DNA of 64,000 nucleotides from Neoarius graeffei (taxonomy: Eukaryota; Chordata; Actinopteri; Siluriformes; Ariidae): contig NC_083592.1 in NCBI RefSeq assembly GCF_027579695.1, positions 32,197,461-32,261,460 on the forward strand. The letters are read 5' to 3'. Below, one piece after another: positions 8,773 to 20,038 of this stretch (the first letter of the stretch is position 1; every line of letters starts with the position of its first letter). The notes under the pieces were generated by a model. That model saw only the letters and a program-made list of their open reading frames with translations, did no database searches and was not told the origin of the DNA. The translations under genes and the position numbers were made by a program.

Positions 8773-11700
8773 ATGGAGAAAAATCCAAGGACCGTGACGT
8801 CGCCCGGGATGACGCAGCCGGGGCCCCACCCTGGAGCCAGGCCCGGGGTTGGGGCTCGTATGCGAGCGCTTGGTGGCCGGGCCTTTGCCCATGGGGCCCG
8901 GCCGGGCTCAGCCCGAAGAGATGACGTGGGCCCGACCTCCTGTGGGTTCACCACCCACAGAGGTAGCAGTAGGGGACTGGTGCAATGTGGATTGGGTGGC
9001 AGTCGAAGGCAGGGGCCTCGACGACCTGATCCCCGGACACAGCGGCTGGCTGTTGGGACATGGAATGTCACTTCGCTGGGGGGGAAAGAGCCTGAGCTTG
9101 TGCGGGAGGTTGAGAGGTACCGGCTAGAGATAGTCGGGCTCACCTCCACGCACAGCTTGGGCTCTGGAACCCAGCTCCTCGAGAGGGGCTGGACTCTCCA
9201 CTTCTCTGGAGTCGCCCGTGGTGAGCGGCGGCGGGCTGGTGTGGGCTTGCTTATAGCTCCCCAGCTCAGCCGCCATGTGTTGGAGTTTACCCCAGTGAAC
9301 GAGAGGGTCGCCTCGCTGCGCCTTCGGATTGGGGAGAGGGCTCTTGCTGTTGTTTGTGCCTATGGCCCAAATAGCAGTATAGAGTATCCGGCCTTCTTGG
9401 AGTCCCTGGGAGAGGTATTGAGGAGTGCTCAGACTGGGGACTCCATTGTGTTACTGGGGGACTTCAATGCTCACGTGGGAGATGACGGTGACACCTGGAG
9501 GGGCGTGGTTGGGAGGAACGGCCTCCCCGATCTGAACCCGAGTGGTGTTTTGTTATTGGACTTCTGTGCTAGTCACGGTTTGTCCATAACGAACACCATG
9601 TTCGAGCATAGGGGTGTCCATAAGTGCACGTGGCACCAGGACACCTTAGGTCGGAGGTCAATGATAGACTTTGTAGTCGTTTCATCTGATCTCCGGCCCT
9701 ATGTCTTGGACACTCGGGTGAAGAGAGGGGCTGAGCTGTCAACTGATCACCACCTGGTGGTGAGTTGGATCCGCTGGCGGAGGAGGAAGCTGGACAGACC
9801 TGGCAGGCCCAAACGTATGGTGAGGGTCTGCTGGGAACGTCTGGCCGAGCACTCTGTCGGGGAGGTCTTTAACTCCCACCTCCGGGAGAGCTTTTCCCAG
9901 CTTCCGAGGGAGGCGGGGGACATTGAGTCTGAGTGGACCATGTTCTCTACCTCCATTGTGGACGCAGCTGTTCAGAGCTGTGGCCGCAAGGTCTCCGGTG
10001 CCTGTCGTGGCGGCAATCCCCGAACCCGGTGGTGGACACCAGAAGTAAGGGATGCCGTCAAGCTGAAGAAGGAGTCCTATCGGGCCATGTTAACCTCCAG
10101 GACTCCCGAGGCAGCTGACGGGTATCGGCAGGCCAGGCGTGCTGCAGCTCGGGCAGTTGCGGAGGCAAAAACTCGGAACTGGGAGGAGTTCGGGGAGGCC
10201 ATGGAGAAGGACTATCGGTCGGCCTCGAAGAAATTCTGGCAAACCGTCCGGCGCCTCAGGAGGGGGAAGCAGTACTCTGCCAACACTGTTTACAGTGCGG
10301 GTGGGGAGCTGTTGACCTCGACTGGGGACATTGTCGGGCGGTGGAAGGAATACTTTGAGGATCTCCTCAATCCCACCGTCATGTCTTCCACTGAGGAGAC
10401 TGAGGCTGATGACTCAGAGGTGGACTCTTCCATTACCCAAGCCGAAGTCACTGAGGTGGTTTGCAAGCTCCTCGGTGGCAAGGCACCGGGGGTGGATGAG
10501 ATCCGCCCTGAGTATCTCAAGTCTCTGGATGTTGTGGGGCTGTCTTGGTTGACACGCCTCTGCAACATCGCGTGGCGGTCAGGGACAGTGCCTCTGGAGT
10601 GGCAGACTGGGGTGGTGGTCCCTCTTTTTAAGAAAGGGGACCGGAGAGTGTGCCCCAATTATAGGGGAATCACACTTCTCAGCCTCCCAGGGAAGGTTTA
10701 CTCCAGGGTACTGGAGAGGAGAATTCGACCAATAGTCGAACCTCGGATCCAGGAGGAACAATGCGGTTTTCGTCCTGGTCGCGGAACACTGGACCAGCTC
10801 TATACCCTTCATAGGGTGCTCGAGGGTTCATGGGAGTTTGCCCAACCAGTCCACATGTGCTTTGTGGATCTGGAGAAGGCATTCGACCGTGTCCCCCGTA
10901 GTATTCTGTGGGGGGTGCTTCGGGAGTATGGGGTTCGGGGCTCTTTGCTAAGGGCTGTCCGGTCCCTGTACGAACGGAGCAGGAGTCTGGTTCGCATTGC
11001 CGGCAGTAAGTCAGACCTGTTCCCAGTGCATGTTGGACTCCGGCAGGGCTGCCCTTTGTCACCGGTTCTGTTCATAATTTTTATGGACAGAATTTCTAGG
11101 CGCAGCCAGGGGCCAGAAGGAATCCTGTTTGGGAACCACAGGATTTCATCTCTGCTTTTTGCGGATGATGTTGTCCTGTTGGCTTCTTCAAACCAGGACC
11201 TTCAGCATGCACTGGGGCGGTTTGCAGTCGAGTGTGAAGCGGCTGGGATGAGAATCAGCACCTCCAAGTCCGAGGCCATGGTTCTCGACCGGAAAAGGGT
11301 GGCTTGCCCTCTCCAGGTTGGTGGAGAAGTTCTGCCTCAAGTGGAGGAGTTTAAGTATCTCGGGATCTTGTTCACGAGTGAGGGAAGGATGGAGCGTGAG
11401 ATCGACAGGCGGATCGGTGCAGCCTCCGCAGTGATGCGGTCGCTTTACCGGTCCGTTGTGGTGAAGAAGGAGCTGAGCCAAAAGGCGAAGCTCTCAATTT
11501 ACCGGTCGATCTACGTTCCGACTCTCACCTATGGTCATGAGCTTTGGGTAATGACCGAAAGGACAAGATCGCGGATACAAGCGGCCGAAATGAGTTTCCT
11601 TCGCAGGGTGGCTGGGCGCTCCCTTAGAGATAGGGTGAGAAGCACAGTCACTCGGGAGGAGCTCGGAGTAGAGCCGCTGCTGCTCCACATCGAGAGGAAT

Positions 11701-11946
11701 CAGCTGAGGTGGCTCGGGCATCTTTTTCGGATGCCTCCTGGACGCCTCCCTGGGGAGGTGTTCCAGGCATGTCCCCCCGGGAGGAGGCCCCGGGGAAGAC
11801 CCAGGACACGCTGGAGGGACTATGTCTCTCGGCTGGCCTGGGAACGCCTCGGTGTTCTTCCCGAGGAGCTGGCCGAGGTGTCTGGGGAAAGGGAAGTTTG
11901 GGCTTCCCTGCTTAGACTGCTGCCTCCGCGACCCGGTCCCGGATAA
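8773..11946 (+). CDS. RTE-type APE endonuclease / reverse transcriptase, 1,057 aa
   Basis: Intact ORF starting at the first ATG, 11 bases after the proposed ribozyme. A basic Pro/Gly/Arg-rich leader (1-90) is followed by an AP-endonuclease-like domain (about 92-335) with [19 protein letters not shown] (D230, N232) and STDHHLV (D325, H326). The position where related enzymes have a catalytic Glu reads LTSTHS. The reverse transcriptase domain (about 600-850) has [23 protein letters not shown] (D699), LRQGCPLSP and FADD (D798, D799). The C-terminal part contains [19 protein letters not shown] and a basic end. It would nick target DNA and copy its own RNA by target-primed reverse transcription. 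Six residues differ from the second copy. Often mislabelled in fish gene sets as a host protein. Confidence 0.93.
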   Translation: MEKNPRTVTSPGMTQPGPHPGARPGVGARMRALGGRAFAHGARPGSARRDDVGPTSCGFTTHRGSSRGLVQCGLGGSRRQGPRRPDPRTQRLAVGTWNVTSLGGKEPELVREVERYRLEIVGLTSTHSLGSGTQLLERGWTLHFSGVARGERRRAGVGLLIAPQLSRHVLEFTPVNERVASLRLRIGERALAVVCAYGPNSSIEYPAFLESLGEVLRSAQTGDSIVLLGDFNAHVGDDGDTWRGVVGRNGLPDLNPSGVLLLDFCASHGLSITNTMFEHRGVHKCTWHQDTLGRRSMIDFVVVSSDLRPYVLDTRVKRGAELSTDHHLVVSWIRWRRRKLDRPGRPKRMVRVCWERLAEHSVGEVFNSHLRESFSQLPREAGDIESEWTMFSTSIVDAAVQSCGRKVSGACRGGNPRTRWWTPEVRDAVKLKKESYRAMLTSRTPEAADGYRQARRAAARAVAEAKTRNWEEFGEAMEKDYRSASKKFWQTVRRLRRGKQYSANTVYSAGGELLTSTGDIVGRWKEYFEDLLNPTVMSSTEETEADDSEVDSSITQAEVTEVVCKLLGGKAPGVDEIRPEYLKSLDVVGLSWLTRLCNIAWRSGTVPLEWQTGVVVPLFKKGDRRVCPNYRGITLLSLPGKVYSRVLERRIRPIVEPRIQEEQCGFRPGRGTLDQLYTLHRVLEGSWEFAQPVHMCFVDLEKAFDRVPRSILWGVLREYGVRGSLLRAVRSLYERSRSLVRIAGSKSDLFPVHVGLRQGCPLSPVLFIIFMDRISRRSQGPEGILFGNHRISSLLFADDVVLLASSNQDLQHALGRFAVECEAAGMRISTSKSEAMVLDRKRVACPLQVGGEVLPQVEEFKYLGILFTSEGRMEREIDRRIGAASAVMRSLYRSVVVKKELSQKAKLSIYRSIYVPTLTYGHELWVMTERTRSRIQAAEMSFLRRVAGRSLRDRVRSTVTREELGVEPLLLHIERNQLRWLGHLFRMPPGRLPGEVFQACPPGRRPRGRPRTRWRDYVSRLAWERLGVLPEELAEVSGEREVWASLLRLLPPRPGPG

Positions 11947-12755
11947 AGCGGAAGAAGACGAGACGAGACGAAGTCAATACTTGGTGTGAGACGACCATTT
12001 GCTTTAAAAAAAATAGTAGTCTCAGGTATGGTTAATACAGTTTTATAAGGAAATGAGCTGTAGGTTTTACTGAGCATCTTACAGAACCAGCCACAGTTCT
12101 TCTGGACACTTTGACTGTCACACTTGCGTCTTAATTTTGCAGCAAAACCCAGTAGCCTTCATTATATTTTATTTTATTTTTTATCTGAAAAGTGGTATCT
12201 TCTGTAATATGCTGCTCAGATAGAAACATTTTTCTGTAACATTTAATTTTGTGCTGGAAAATGAACTTTTGGAACTCTGAAATGTTTTTATACTGACCCG
12301 TTAATGTAGAAGTCATAAAATAGAAATCTATAACAAAATTTGTATGAAAAAATAGGGTGCCTAAGACTTTTGCACAACACTGTAAATGTTTAGTATTCCA
12401 TTTGGCATATTTTTGTCTGTTATATTTAAGTGATGTTTTGCCTTGCATTTAATTGATTCCCTGTTCAACCCTAAAGTGAATTCTGGATGTGGCACCTTTT
12501 GGAGTAAGAGAAAGCTGTTGTGTTCACACCATTGCAAAATCACCAGAAATCACCTCACACTTCAGAGACTTGTGGTCAGGGGTGAGAAGAGCTTTCATAT
12601 ATACAAAGGATTTGAATTTGTGCAAAACCAACACTGTACACTAGTCAGGATGCTGGTGCTAAAACCGCTTGCATTCCAAAACTGCCAGCTAATCTTAGAT
12701 GGGAAAAACTAAGGCAAATCATACAAATCAAATACTGATATCAAGATTAGACATG

Positions 12756-13129
12756 GCGGCACGGTGGTGTAGTGGTTAGCGCTGTCGCCTCACAGCAAGA
12801 AGGTCCGGGTTCGAGCCCCGTGGCCGGCGAGGGCCTTTCTGTGCGGAGTTTGCATGTTCTTCCCGTGTCCGCGTGGGTTTCCTCCGGGTGCTCCGGTTTC
12901 CCCCACAGTCCAAAGACATGCAGGTTAGGTTAACTGGTGACTCTAAATTGACCGTAGGTGTGAATGTGAGTGTGAATGGTTGTCTGTGTCTATGTGTCAG
13001 CCCTGTGATGACCTGGCGACTTGTCCAGGGTGTACCCCGCCTTTCGCCCGTAGTCAGCTGGGATAGGCTCCAGCTTGCCTGCGACCCTGTAGAATAGGAT
13101 AAAACGGCTAGAGATAATGAGATGAGATG
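12756..13129 (+). mobile_element. tRNA-derived SINE, full length
   Basis: Starts GCGGCACGGTGGTGTAGTGG. The B box is GGGTTCGAGCCC. The tail is GATAATGAGATGAGATG. A perfect 13-bp target duplication AAGATTAGACATG lies at 12,743-12,755 and 13,130-13,142. The 12.0-12.4 kb bases to its left belong to the split MITE; 12,385-12,742 shows nothing I recognise. Confidence 0.92.
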
Positions 13130-13297
13130 AAGATTAGACATGCACATTGTTTTTTTTAGCATAGTCTTTAAGAAACACTTACTCTTAATTGTAGATAGTG
13201 GCCTGCTAGACTTAACACTGTATTAATTCAACACTGGACATTTTGATGTGTGTGCTAACAGTTCTTTAATGGGTATGTTCCCTAATCACTTTGATTA

Positions 13298-13545
13298 GAA
13301 GAAGAAGAAGAAGAAGAAGAAGAAGAAGAAGAAGAACTTTATTCATTACACGCTTGTGAAATTCCTCTCTGCATTTAACCCATCTGAAGCAGTGAACACA
13401 CACATGCACACACACATGAGCAATGAGCACATACCCAGAGCAGTGGGCAGCCATGCTAACAGCACCCAGGGAGCAGTTGGGAGTTAGGTGCCTCCCTCAA
13501 GGGCACCTCAGTCCAAGGCCATCCCATATTAACCTAGCATTAGGT
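13298..13545. repeat. (GAA)n and teleost interspersed repeat fragment
   Basis: A GAA run (13,298-13,336) is followed by a segment with GAAATTCCTCTCTGCATTTA and GGGAGCAGTTGGGAGTTAGG. It resembles a widespread fish dispersed repeat that I know only by pattern. The class is not certain. Confidence 0.5.
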
Positions 13546-13859
13546 GTTTTGCTTTCCTCTTCAACATCTGCCAATTTGAAGCCTATAAACTCCATTTGGA
13601 TGTTTCTCAGCCCAGAATGAAGCACAGTGTGGGTTAAAAGTGTAACTACACACTCACTATGATTAGTTTTTAAAATACCCCATACATTTAGTTAGGATAG
13701 TGCATTTACATTTGTACATTTTTACAAATATATTTTATGTACATATTTGCTATTACTTACCGCTTCTACTTATACTTGTATAAGTATTTGTACCCCAGTT
13801 AATCAGGACGTACCGGATTACAGCTTGAAAGTTCCTATATACTCCAATCAACTAAATAT

Positions 13860-13982
13860 CTCATCTCATCTCATTATCTCTAGCCGCTTTATCCTGCTCT
13901 ACAGGGTCGCAGGCAAGCTGGAGCCCATCCCAGCTGACTACGGGCGAAAGGCGGGGTACACCCTGGACAAGTCGCCAGGTCA
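13860..13982 (-). mobile_element. SINE 3' fragment
   Basis: Inverse of the SINE tail, from (CTCAT)n through TAGCCGCTTTATCC to GACAAGTCGCCAGGTCA. The head is missing (5'-truncated). Confidence 0.85.
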
Positions 13983-14496
13983 ATTCCAGAGCAATATACT
14001 ACCGTGTTTAATTTTCACTGAAAAGTAATTTCAGTAAATTCGAATTTTGTAGTGACTCATCATTTTCCTTGCTTGAGTTACAGAAGTTATTCTAGTGGCA
14101 GAATACTTTCTGGCACCATTCAGTTGTTCAGGCCTATGATTACAAAATCAAGACCTTTCGTGACCACCTGAAATTGGTACAATGTCCCATTGTGATTCTA
14201 TTGTAGCGTTATAGCTTCCTCAGTGAATCAACAATTGATTTATGCATCCTGCCTCTCCGCCACCACACACAACCCCCCACATTCATCATCCAGCTTACTG
14301 CCCTGTGACTTGTCTAATGTTTAAGACAATGAATGTATGATAATGAATGAATGAATGATGTAAAAACAGAGACCTGATCTAATATGTCATATCATACCAA
14401 TGAGTGACAAGTCACATAATCACATATCACAACAGAACATTTGTTTATGGTCCACTACTGATTGCACACAAAAACACACACTTGTCTCTTTTATAG
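13983..14496. other. Unassigned
   Basis: I recognise no coding or repeat structure apart from a short (AATG)n-like run near 14,325-14,360. Confidence 0.4.
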
Positions 14497-14718
14497 TGGG
14501 CCCAGCTGCTTCCCAGCATTGTGACGCTCCACCTACAGACATTGAGAGACGATGTGTGGAGAGACACCCGGCAAGACTACAGCGCTCCACTGTTGTCCAA
14601 ATTGCAGAACGACATGGTATCTGGCTCTGTTTTTGGCCACAGAGTCACAAACAGGAAGTCACTTGGGGCCAGTCGTACAGAGACACTTCCCCCTTTTGTT
14701 TTTGCGGAGGTTGTGTGA
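14497..14718 (+). other. Possible exon or gene fragment, unrecognised
   Basis: An open frame of about 73 codons follows a good splice-acceptor-like tract (CTTGTCTCTTTTATAG ending at 14,496) and stops at TGA 14,716-14,718. The translation is amphipathic and not low-complexity (it contains LHLQTLRDDVWRDTRQDYS and FGHRVTNRKSLG). AATAAA occurs at about 14,870. I do not recognise the protein, and no partner exon is seen. It may be a decayed retrocopy, a terminal exon or chance. Confidence 0.2.
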
Positions 14719-14874
14719 AGGTTCACAGAGTAGACCCTGTGTCGCCCAGCATCTCCTAAGGCTGGCCCTTCTCTTGGCACACCCACTGGGGCTGCATGAC
14801 CTCATTGTTGCTCTTGTGACCTTTCTGATGCCAGCCGTGAGCCATAGGTTTCCATGAGCCAGTTTGTGAAAATA

Positions 14875-16128
14875 AACTGGTTATTTTGGCTAAACAGTGC
14901 TGAAATTTCTTAATATCAGTTGGGCAAGGCTATGTGCAAGATTTTCTTGTTTTTGGGTAATTCATGCACTGTAACGTTTCCTAATTTGCAATACATGTCC
15001 AGTAATTATCTTCCACTGCACTGTTGTCACATTTCTATGATACATTGCACCAAGGCCTTGGAGAGTGCGTTTTCATTCTACTGCATACTTGTACAGGGTG
15101 ACAATGAACAATATGACAATAAACCTCTCTAGTCTATTAATAATAATATTTTACATCACACAAGTGCTCCCTAGTTGATCTTCATATAAAACCAGCAGCG
15201 TCTTTTGTGTTTCATTGTCTGTACCCAGATTAGTAGTACAAAAACACTTCAAAATCAGCAAAGAATTTTAAAAAAAGAGACAATATGAATAGAGTTTTTT
15301 TTCTATTCTTAGACTGGGCTGATTTATAGTTTCCTTCAGCAACTCTTGAACTTTCTCAAGGACCTCAGCTGTGACAGACAGAGTATATATCAGGCAATGA
15401 GAAATCACTGATATCAAGGCAGATGGTAAAGTTGAGGAAAAACCCAGTCATGGCTGGACTGTTTGGGAACTATGTGGCCTTTTTCCATCCATGACTCTCC
15501 TGAGACACAGCAGCACCACTCAGCTCTCTAGTTTATCTGTGTCTTGTCTTTTTGTTTTACGTTTTTTTAGCTTCTTGATGTGGTGGTCTGATGTGCTTTA
15601 GTTCTCGCCTGTCTGCTTGAAGTTCAGTTGAATTCAGTAGACATAATAAGCTCCATCAAGTTGAAGCTGGACAAAGATCATTAAAAGTGTATCTACAAGG
15701 AACTGTGATAGCATTCCTTGCAAATAAAGAAATAGGTCAGTTAGACCTTAAAGACTTTATTATGAGGTACACATTTGGTCAGGTATTTAGTTATTTATTT
15801 ATTACTTGGTTCAGGCATATATAGACTGGGATTTCTAAAATAAACACTTAGCTAAAGGGCCCTCTTGGTTTTGTGTGTGGGAGGCTGAGGATCATGGATC
15901 ATGAGAGGTTGCAGCATGCCTCTATATTCTGGGTAAATATCTGCAGGTCACCATGGGAAAGTAACTCATAGACTTCTGGGATTTCATTAATGACCTGCCA
16001 AAGAAAGTTGTCATACTGGAGTGACTTGATTTGACAGTGTTATTCTCATTGCTGAGAGTTTTCTGCTGTTAGAACCTTCTGAGTATGTGTCTGTATGTGT
16101 TTGTATGTAACATACAGTAGAATCATAA
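14875..16128. other. Unassigned
   Basis: AT-rich DNA without recognised genes or repeats. The short ORFs have no family features. Confidence 0.4.
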
Positions 16129-16130
16129 TA

Positions 16131-16948
16131 TACTCAGTAAAAATAAAAACTTGACACTCATTATTTTTCAAATAGTGTTTAGAAACTTTTCTTGAAAGAG
16201 TTCTTGTTGTGATTATGGTTAAATGCATTGTCAAGGGCATTACATCACACATTCATTCTACTGGTCGGGCCTACGTAGCACGTGCGAGAGCACTGCACGC
16301 TAAAATCACGTTTCCACGTGACACAAGTGACGTGACCTATTGATACACGTGCAATTGATCTCACGGTAGCAGAGTAGAGTGTCATCTCAGAAAAACAAGG
16401 TTTTACGGTTAATTATTTGTTAATTTGCAATGCCACGACTGTCAAACATTCAGCGTGAACGTGCCATTGGCATGCTGAATACGGGAACATCCGTCACTGA
16501 CGTTGCGAGGGTTATGGGATGCAGTCGACAGACCATCCATAATCTCCAGACACGTCTCCATCAAACTGGCACCACAGTCAGTAAGGAACCCTCCACAGAA
16601 CTTGCAGGAGCTTGGTGCCATGTTGGTACAAATATGGTGGCGCATTCCCCAAGCTGTGTTCAGACGCATCATCCAATCCATGAGGAGATGTTGTATCGCA
16701 GTTGTGAACGCCCATGGAGGACACACCCGATATTGACATGATTTCATTAAGTTGTGACTCACAGTTTTTGATCATGGACATTGTCGTCGCATTTCCGGTG
16801 GAACCGATTCCATGACAAACATGATCTGTATGCTATAGCATCTTTAATGACAAGATAATTGAATACAATCGTTATTTCAAACCTATTTTCCAAAATGTTC
16901 AAATTATTGACTTTGAAACAAGTGTAAAGTTTTTATTTTTGTTGAGTA
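16131..16948 (+). mobile_element. Tc1-like transposon, internal deletion derivative
   Basis: TIRs TACTCA(GT/AC)AAAAATAAAAAC face each other beside TA at both ends. It is about 818 bp, so roughly half of an autonomous element is gone. Confidence 0.8.
16430..16741 (+). pseudogene. Tc1-like transposase remnant: N-terminal HTH fused to C-terminal end
   Basis: Starts MPRLSNIQRERAIGMLNTG and continues with a helix-turn-helix DNA-binding region (VTDVARVMGCSRQTIHNLQ). After about residue 50 the frame is disturbed, and the last bases correspond to a typical Tc1 C-terminus (NAHGGHTRY in another frame). The catalytic DDE core is deleted, so the product cannot transpose DNA. Family placement rests on the HTH and the terminal motif. 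Confidence 0.7.
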
Positions 16949-16959
16949 TATTATTACTA

Positions 16960-17558
16960 TTCACTCACTGGCCACTTTAATAGGAATACCCTTACATCTT
17001 CTTGCCACAGTCATGTGGTAGCAGTACAATGCATCAAATCACACAGATACAGGTCAAGAGCTTCAGATCAAACACTGGAATGGGAAAAATGTGATGTGAT
17101 CTCAGGGTCTTTGACCATCGTATGGTTGTTGGTGCCAGATATCCTGGGATTTTCACACAGAACAGTCTGTAGAGTTTTATACAGAATGGTGCTGAAAAAA
17201 ACCCCCAAAACATTCAGTGAATGACAGTTCCACTGGCAGAAGAGCCTTCTTGATGAGGTCAGAGGAGAATAGCCAAACTGATTTGAGCTGACAGGAATGC
17301 TGCAGTAACTGTACTTTAATAACACTTTTTACCCCTGTGATGAGCAGAAATACATCTCAGAAAGCACAGCATGTAAACCTTGCGGCAGATGGGCTGCAGC
17401 AGCAGGGGACAAACTTGGCTTCTACTCCTGTTAGCTAGGAATGGCCACAGAGCCACAGACAGGAAGTCACAGGAATTTAATCTTCAACTGTCCAGTTTTG
17501 GGATCTGGATAATTGCATGAATGAGCAGATGTTCCTATTAAAGTAGCTGGTGAGTGTA
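16960..17558. mobile_element. TA-flanked MITE
   Basis: The left end TTCACTCACTGGCCACTTTA and right end (inverse of TACACTCACCAGCTACTTTA) are imperfect TIRs. The inner TIR continues into AATAGGAA. There is no usable ORF. This terminal sequence is common in fish genomes; the superfamily is uncertain. Confidence 0.7.
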
Positions 17559-17561
17559 TAT

Positions 17562-18237
17562 ATAACCAATCAGTGCATTGTGTAATGGTGATGAACTTTT
17601 CATCTTTAATATAAAATTATAATACTGTAATATATCTATGCCAGACTTATGAAAGTATTCCAGGGCCTGTGCAGTATTGCAGTCAGAATAAAGGGACTGC
17701 ACAAGCTTTTAGTGCCTATATCCACAGGAAGCCAGTGCTTTTATTTCCCTCACCACATTTCCACTCTGCCGCAAAACCTATTGACAGCCACACACAGAGT
17801 GCTGCTAGGAGATCAAAAGTGGCCATGTCCTTCCTGATTCATTGTATGGACAAAGCAAACATACACAACTAATTTATGCTAATACACATTTCCGGTGTAC
17901 TTCATTTAACTATTTACTTATACCTCTTAGGGGTAATTCCCATCCATTTACAACAGGCTGGCAACTATAGACTTCTCATATGTTTACAAACTTAAACAGT
18001 GACCCACAAATTCATGAGGTTCACAAGCTCCTCAAATATCTACAGTGACACTGGTCAAGCAATGACAATTTTAGGTGTCGATTCACTTCAGGTCTTTTCA
18101 TGTTCAGCTGGGAGATGTCTTAATCACAAAGGAAAAATTCACAATATGGGAAGAAGGTGGGAATGAAATGGTGAGAAGAGAGACAAAGAGCTCATTTATG
18201 TTCCCGAAGCTACCTTCTTTAGGTGTGAGCATTTCTT
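17562..18237. other. Unassigned
   Basis: No recognisable gene or repeat. Confidence 0.4.
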
Positions 18238-18241
18238 TTAA

Positions 18242-20034
18242 CCTTCCTCTAGTGTTAGGGTCGTCACCGACCCGTTTTTAGGTTTAGCATGCATAAAAGT
18301 ACTACATAAATTTGTTTATTGCATCAAGACTTTTTGACTTTGTCAGGAACTTCTATTTAAACAAAATAAAATCCAAAAAAAATAATTTTACTAAATTATA
18401 AAATGCTCTGGTGAAAATTGTGACCTTTGTGTTGTTAGGGTCAATTTCGACCCAGTTAAAATATAAGATTATAAAACAATAATAAATGCCAAAACTGAAA
18501 TCATAAACACACAATCAGCCTACAGCCAGCTCTTCCTCCAACCACTTGAGCTTCAGTCAGGGGCTTTTCTCTTTGCCTGTTTGACAGAACAAACAAAGAC
18601 AGACATGTCCAGGCATGTAAGGCCAATTGAGTTTAGAGTTGGTGACTTGCAGAGTACACATCTCCAATTTACAGCATGCAACAATGAGAAGAGGACTGGA
18701 ATGTAAGCCAAGCTCTGGATCATATCTTTGCTGATAATGAGGCAGAGGACACAGAGCAGTATAGCGATGGAGATGGGCAGGTCTCTGAGGAGGAAGATGA
18801 TGTGGCGTATCAACCGGAAGACACAGACACATCTGATCAGTCTGATGAGGAGGTCACTGGTGCTGAAGCTGCTCCTGCTGAAACATTCAGATCCAAAAGT
18901 GGCAACATCTGTTGGAGCTCAGTACCTCCTGATGTACATGGCAGGACAGCTGCTGCAAATGTCATCAAAATGACCCCTGGGATCACAAGGTTTGCTGTGA
19001 CGAGAGTAAGTGACATCAAGTCATGTTTTGATCTGTTTATGCCATTGTCACTAAAAAAAGTCATAATTGCTATGACAAACCTTGAAGGAAAAAAAGTCCA
19101 TGGCAACATGTGGAATGACATTGATGAGGAATGCCTGGATGCCTACAGTACATTGGTGTTCTTCTCCTTGCTGGAGTGTACAGATCCAGCAATGAAGCCA
19201 CTGATAGTCTGTGGGACACATCGACAGGCAGGAATATTTTCCGGGCAACAATGTCACTTCAGACCTTTTGAATGATATCAAGAGTCCTCAGATTTGACAA
19301 CAGAGAGACCAGAGCAAAATCTGACAAGCTTGCTCCCATCAGGGATGTCTGGGAGAGATGGGTGCAACGCCTTCCACTGATGTTCAACCCAGGGCCAGAG
19401 GTGAAAATAGATGAACGTTTTCTCCCTTTCCGTGGAAAATGCCCGTTCCGGCAATACATGCCCAGTAAGCCAGGCAAATATGGCATAAAAATCTGGGCAT
19501 GCCTGGATGCCTACATTGGTGTTCTTCTCCTTGCTGGAGTGTACAGATCCAGCAATGAGGCCACTGATAGTCAACAGAAAAAAAAAGACTTGTTTTTTGC
19601 CCTTTTCTTGAAGTAAATATATATGGGTCGAAATTGACCCGAAACACCATAGATGTTACTATAGTTGATAATATTAAAATCAAAATCTTTTTTTTTTAAC
19701 ATTTAAGAGATGTGATCTAATACCCCTCAGTAATAGTCAGGTAACAGAACAACCTTTTATTTGTTTACATTATTCTCTTGAGGTTCATTTGACCACTTTT
19801 TAATATTGAAAACGAGGGGTATGCTGTTAAAAGAAAGGCCCAGGGGGCCACAACAAAAATATTAAAATCAATCTTTTCATGGATAAGGGAGCCTAACAAG
19901 TTAACCAAGAGGTAAGAAACAAATTGGATGATAAATAATTGTTTTTAGGGTATTTTATGGCTGATTTAAGACACGGGTCAAAACCGACCCATTAACATAA
20001 AATATAGTAACAGAAAGCTAACACCAGAGGAAGG
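18242..20034 (+). mobile_element. piggyBac transposon, inactive
   Basis: TTAA flanks both ends (18,238-18,241; 20,035-20,038). The TIRs CCTTCCTCT(A/G)GTGTTAG match in 16 of 17 positions. Four subterminal GGTC...GACCC palindromes occur near 18,280, 18,437, 19,625 and 19,977, probably transposase-binding repeats. The transposase between them is broken. Confidence 0.9.
18802..19616 (+). pseudogene. piggyBac transposase (PGBD-like), frameshifted and rearranged
   Basis: The frame starting at 18,802 has an acidic N-terminus (PEDTDTSDQSDEE) and the start of the DDE_Tnp_1_7 fold (ITRFAVTRVSDIKSCFDLF, WNDIDEECLDAY). A second frame at 19,272 has MISRVLRFDNRETRAKSDKL, DERFLPFRGKCPFRQYMPS with the first catalytic Asp, and YGIKIWACLDA. 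At about 19,499 the sequence loops back and repeats the segment already present at 19,131-19,210, then ends. The remaining catalytic residues and the C-terminal zinc finger are lost. Inactive. Confidence 0.85.
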
Positions 20035-20038
20035 TTAA

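Larger units (their letters stand above)
8614..11970 (+). mobile_element. Full-length RTE-group LINE, copy 1
   Basis: A 3,357-bp non-LTR element flanked by a 12-bp target duplication AAGTCAATACTT (8,602-8,613 and 11,971-11,982). It has a 159-bp 5' leader, a single ORF and a very short 3' end made of GAGAC/ACGAG repeats rather than poly(A). This simple 3' tail and single APE-RT ORF suit the RTE group; the exact clade is inferred. The copy at 57,695-61,056 is nearly identical along its full length, so both inserted recently. Most LINE copies are 5'-truncated, so two complete ones within 50 kb is notable. Confidence 0.92.
8471..12382. mobile_element. TA-flanked MITE split by an RTE LINE
   Basis: The left end CAGTCCTGTGCAAATGTC and right end (inverse of CAGTGTTGTGCAAAAGTC) are imperfect inverted repeats, both next to TA. 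Without the LINE it would be about 545 bp. It has no transposase, and the superfamily (Tc1/mariner-like) is inferred from the TA flanks. Confidence 0.7.

Noticed and set aside
8748-9149. Minus-strand ORF opposite the LINE start (also 57,829-58,230) and further ORFs inside both LINEs
   Set aside because: Antisense or off-frame shadows of the RTE ORF, identical in both copies.
12756-12830. tRNA genes suggested by A/B boxes
   Set aside because: They are SINE heads. The rest of the cloverleaf does not fold and each is attached to a SINE body.
12776-13162. Protein-like ORFs of 90-140 aa in SINEs (also at 22,024, 31,415, 49,179, 62,658)
   Set aside because: They recur in every SINE copy on either strand and follow the SINE consensus. 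Such ORFs are common false gene calls in fish.
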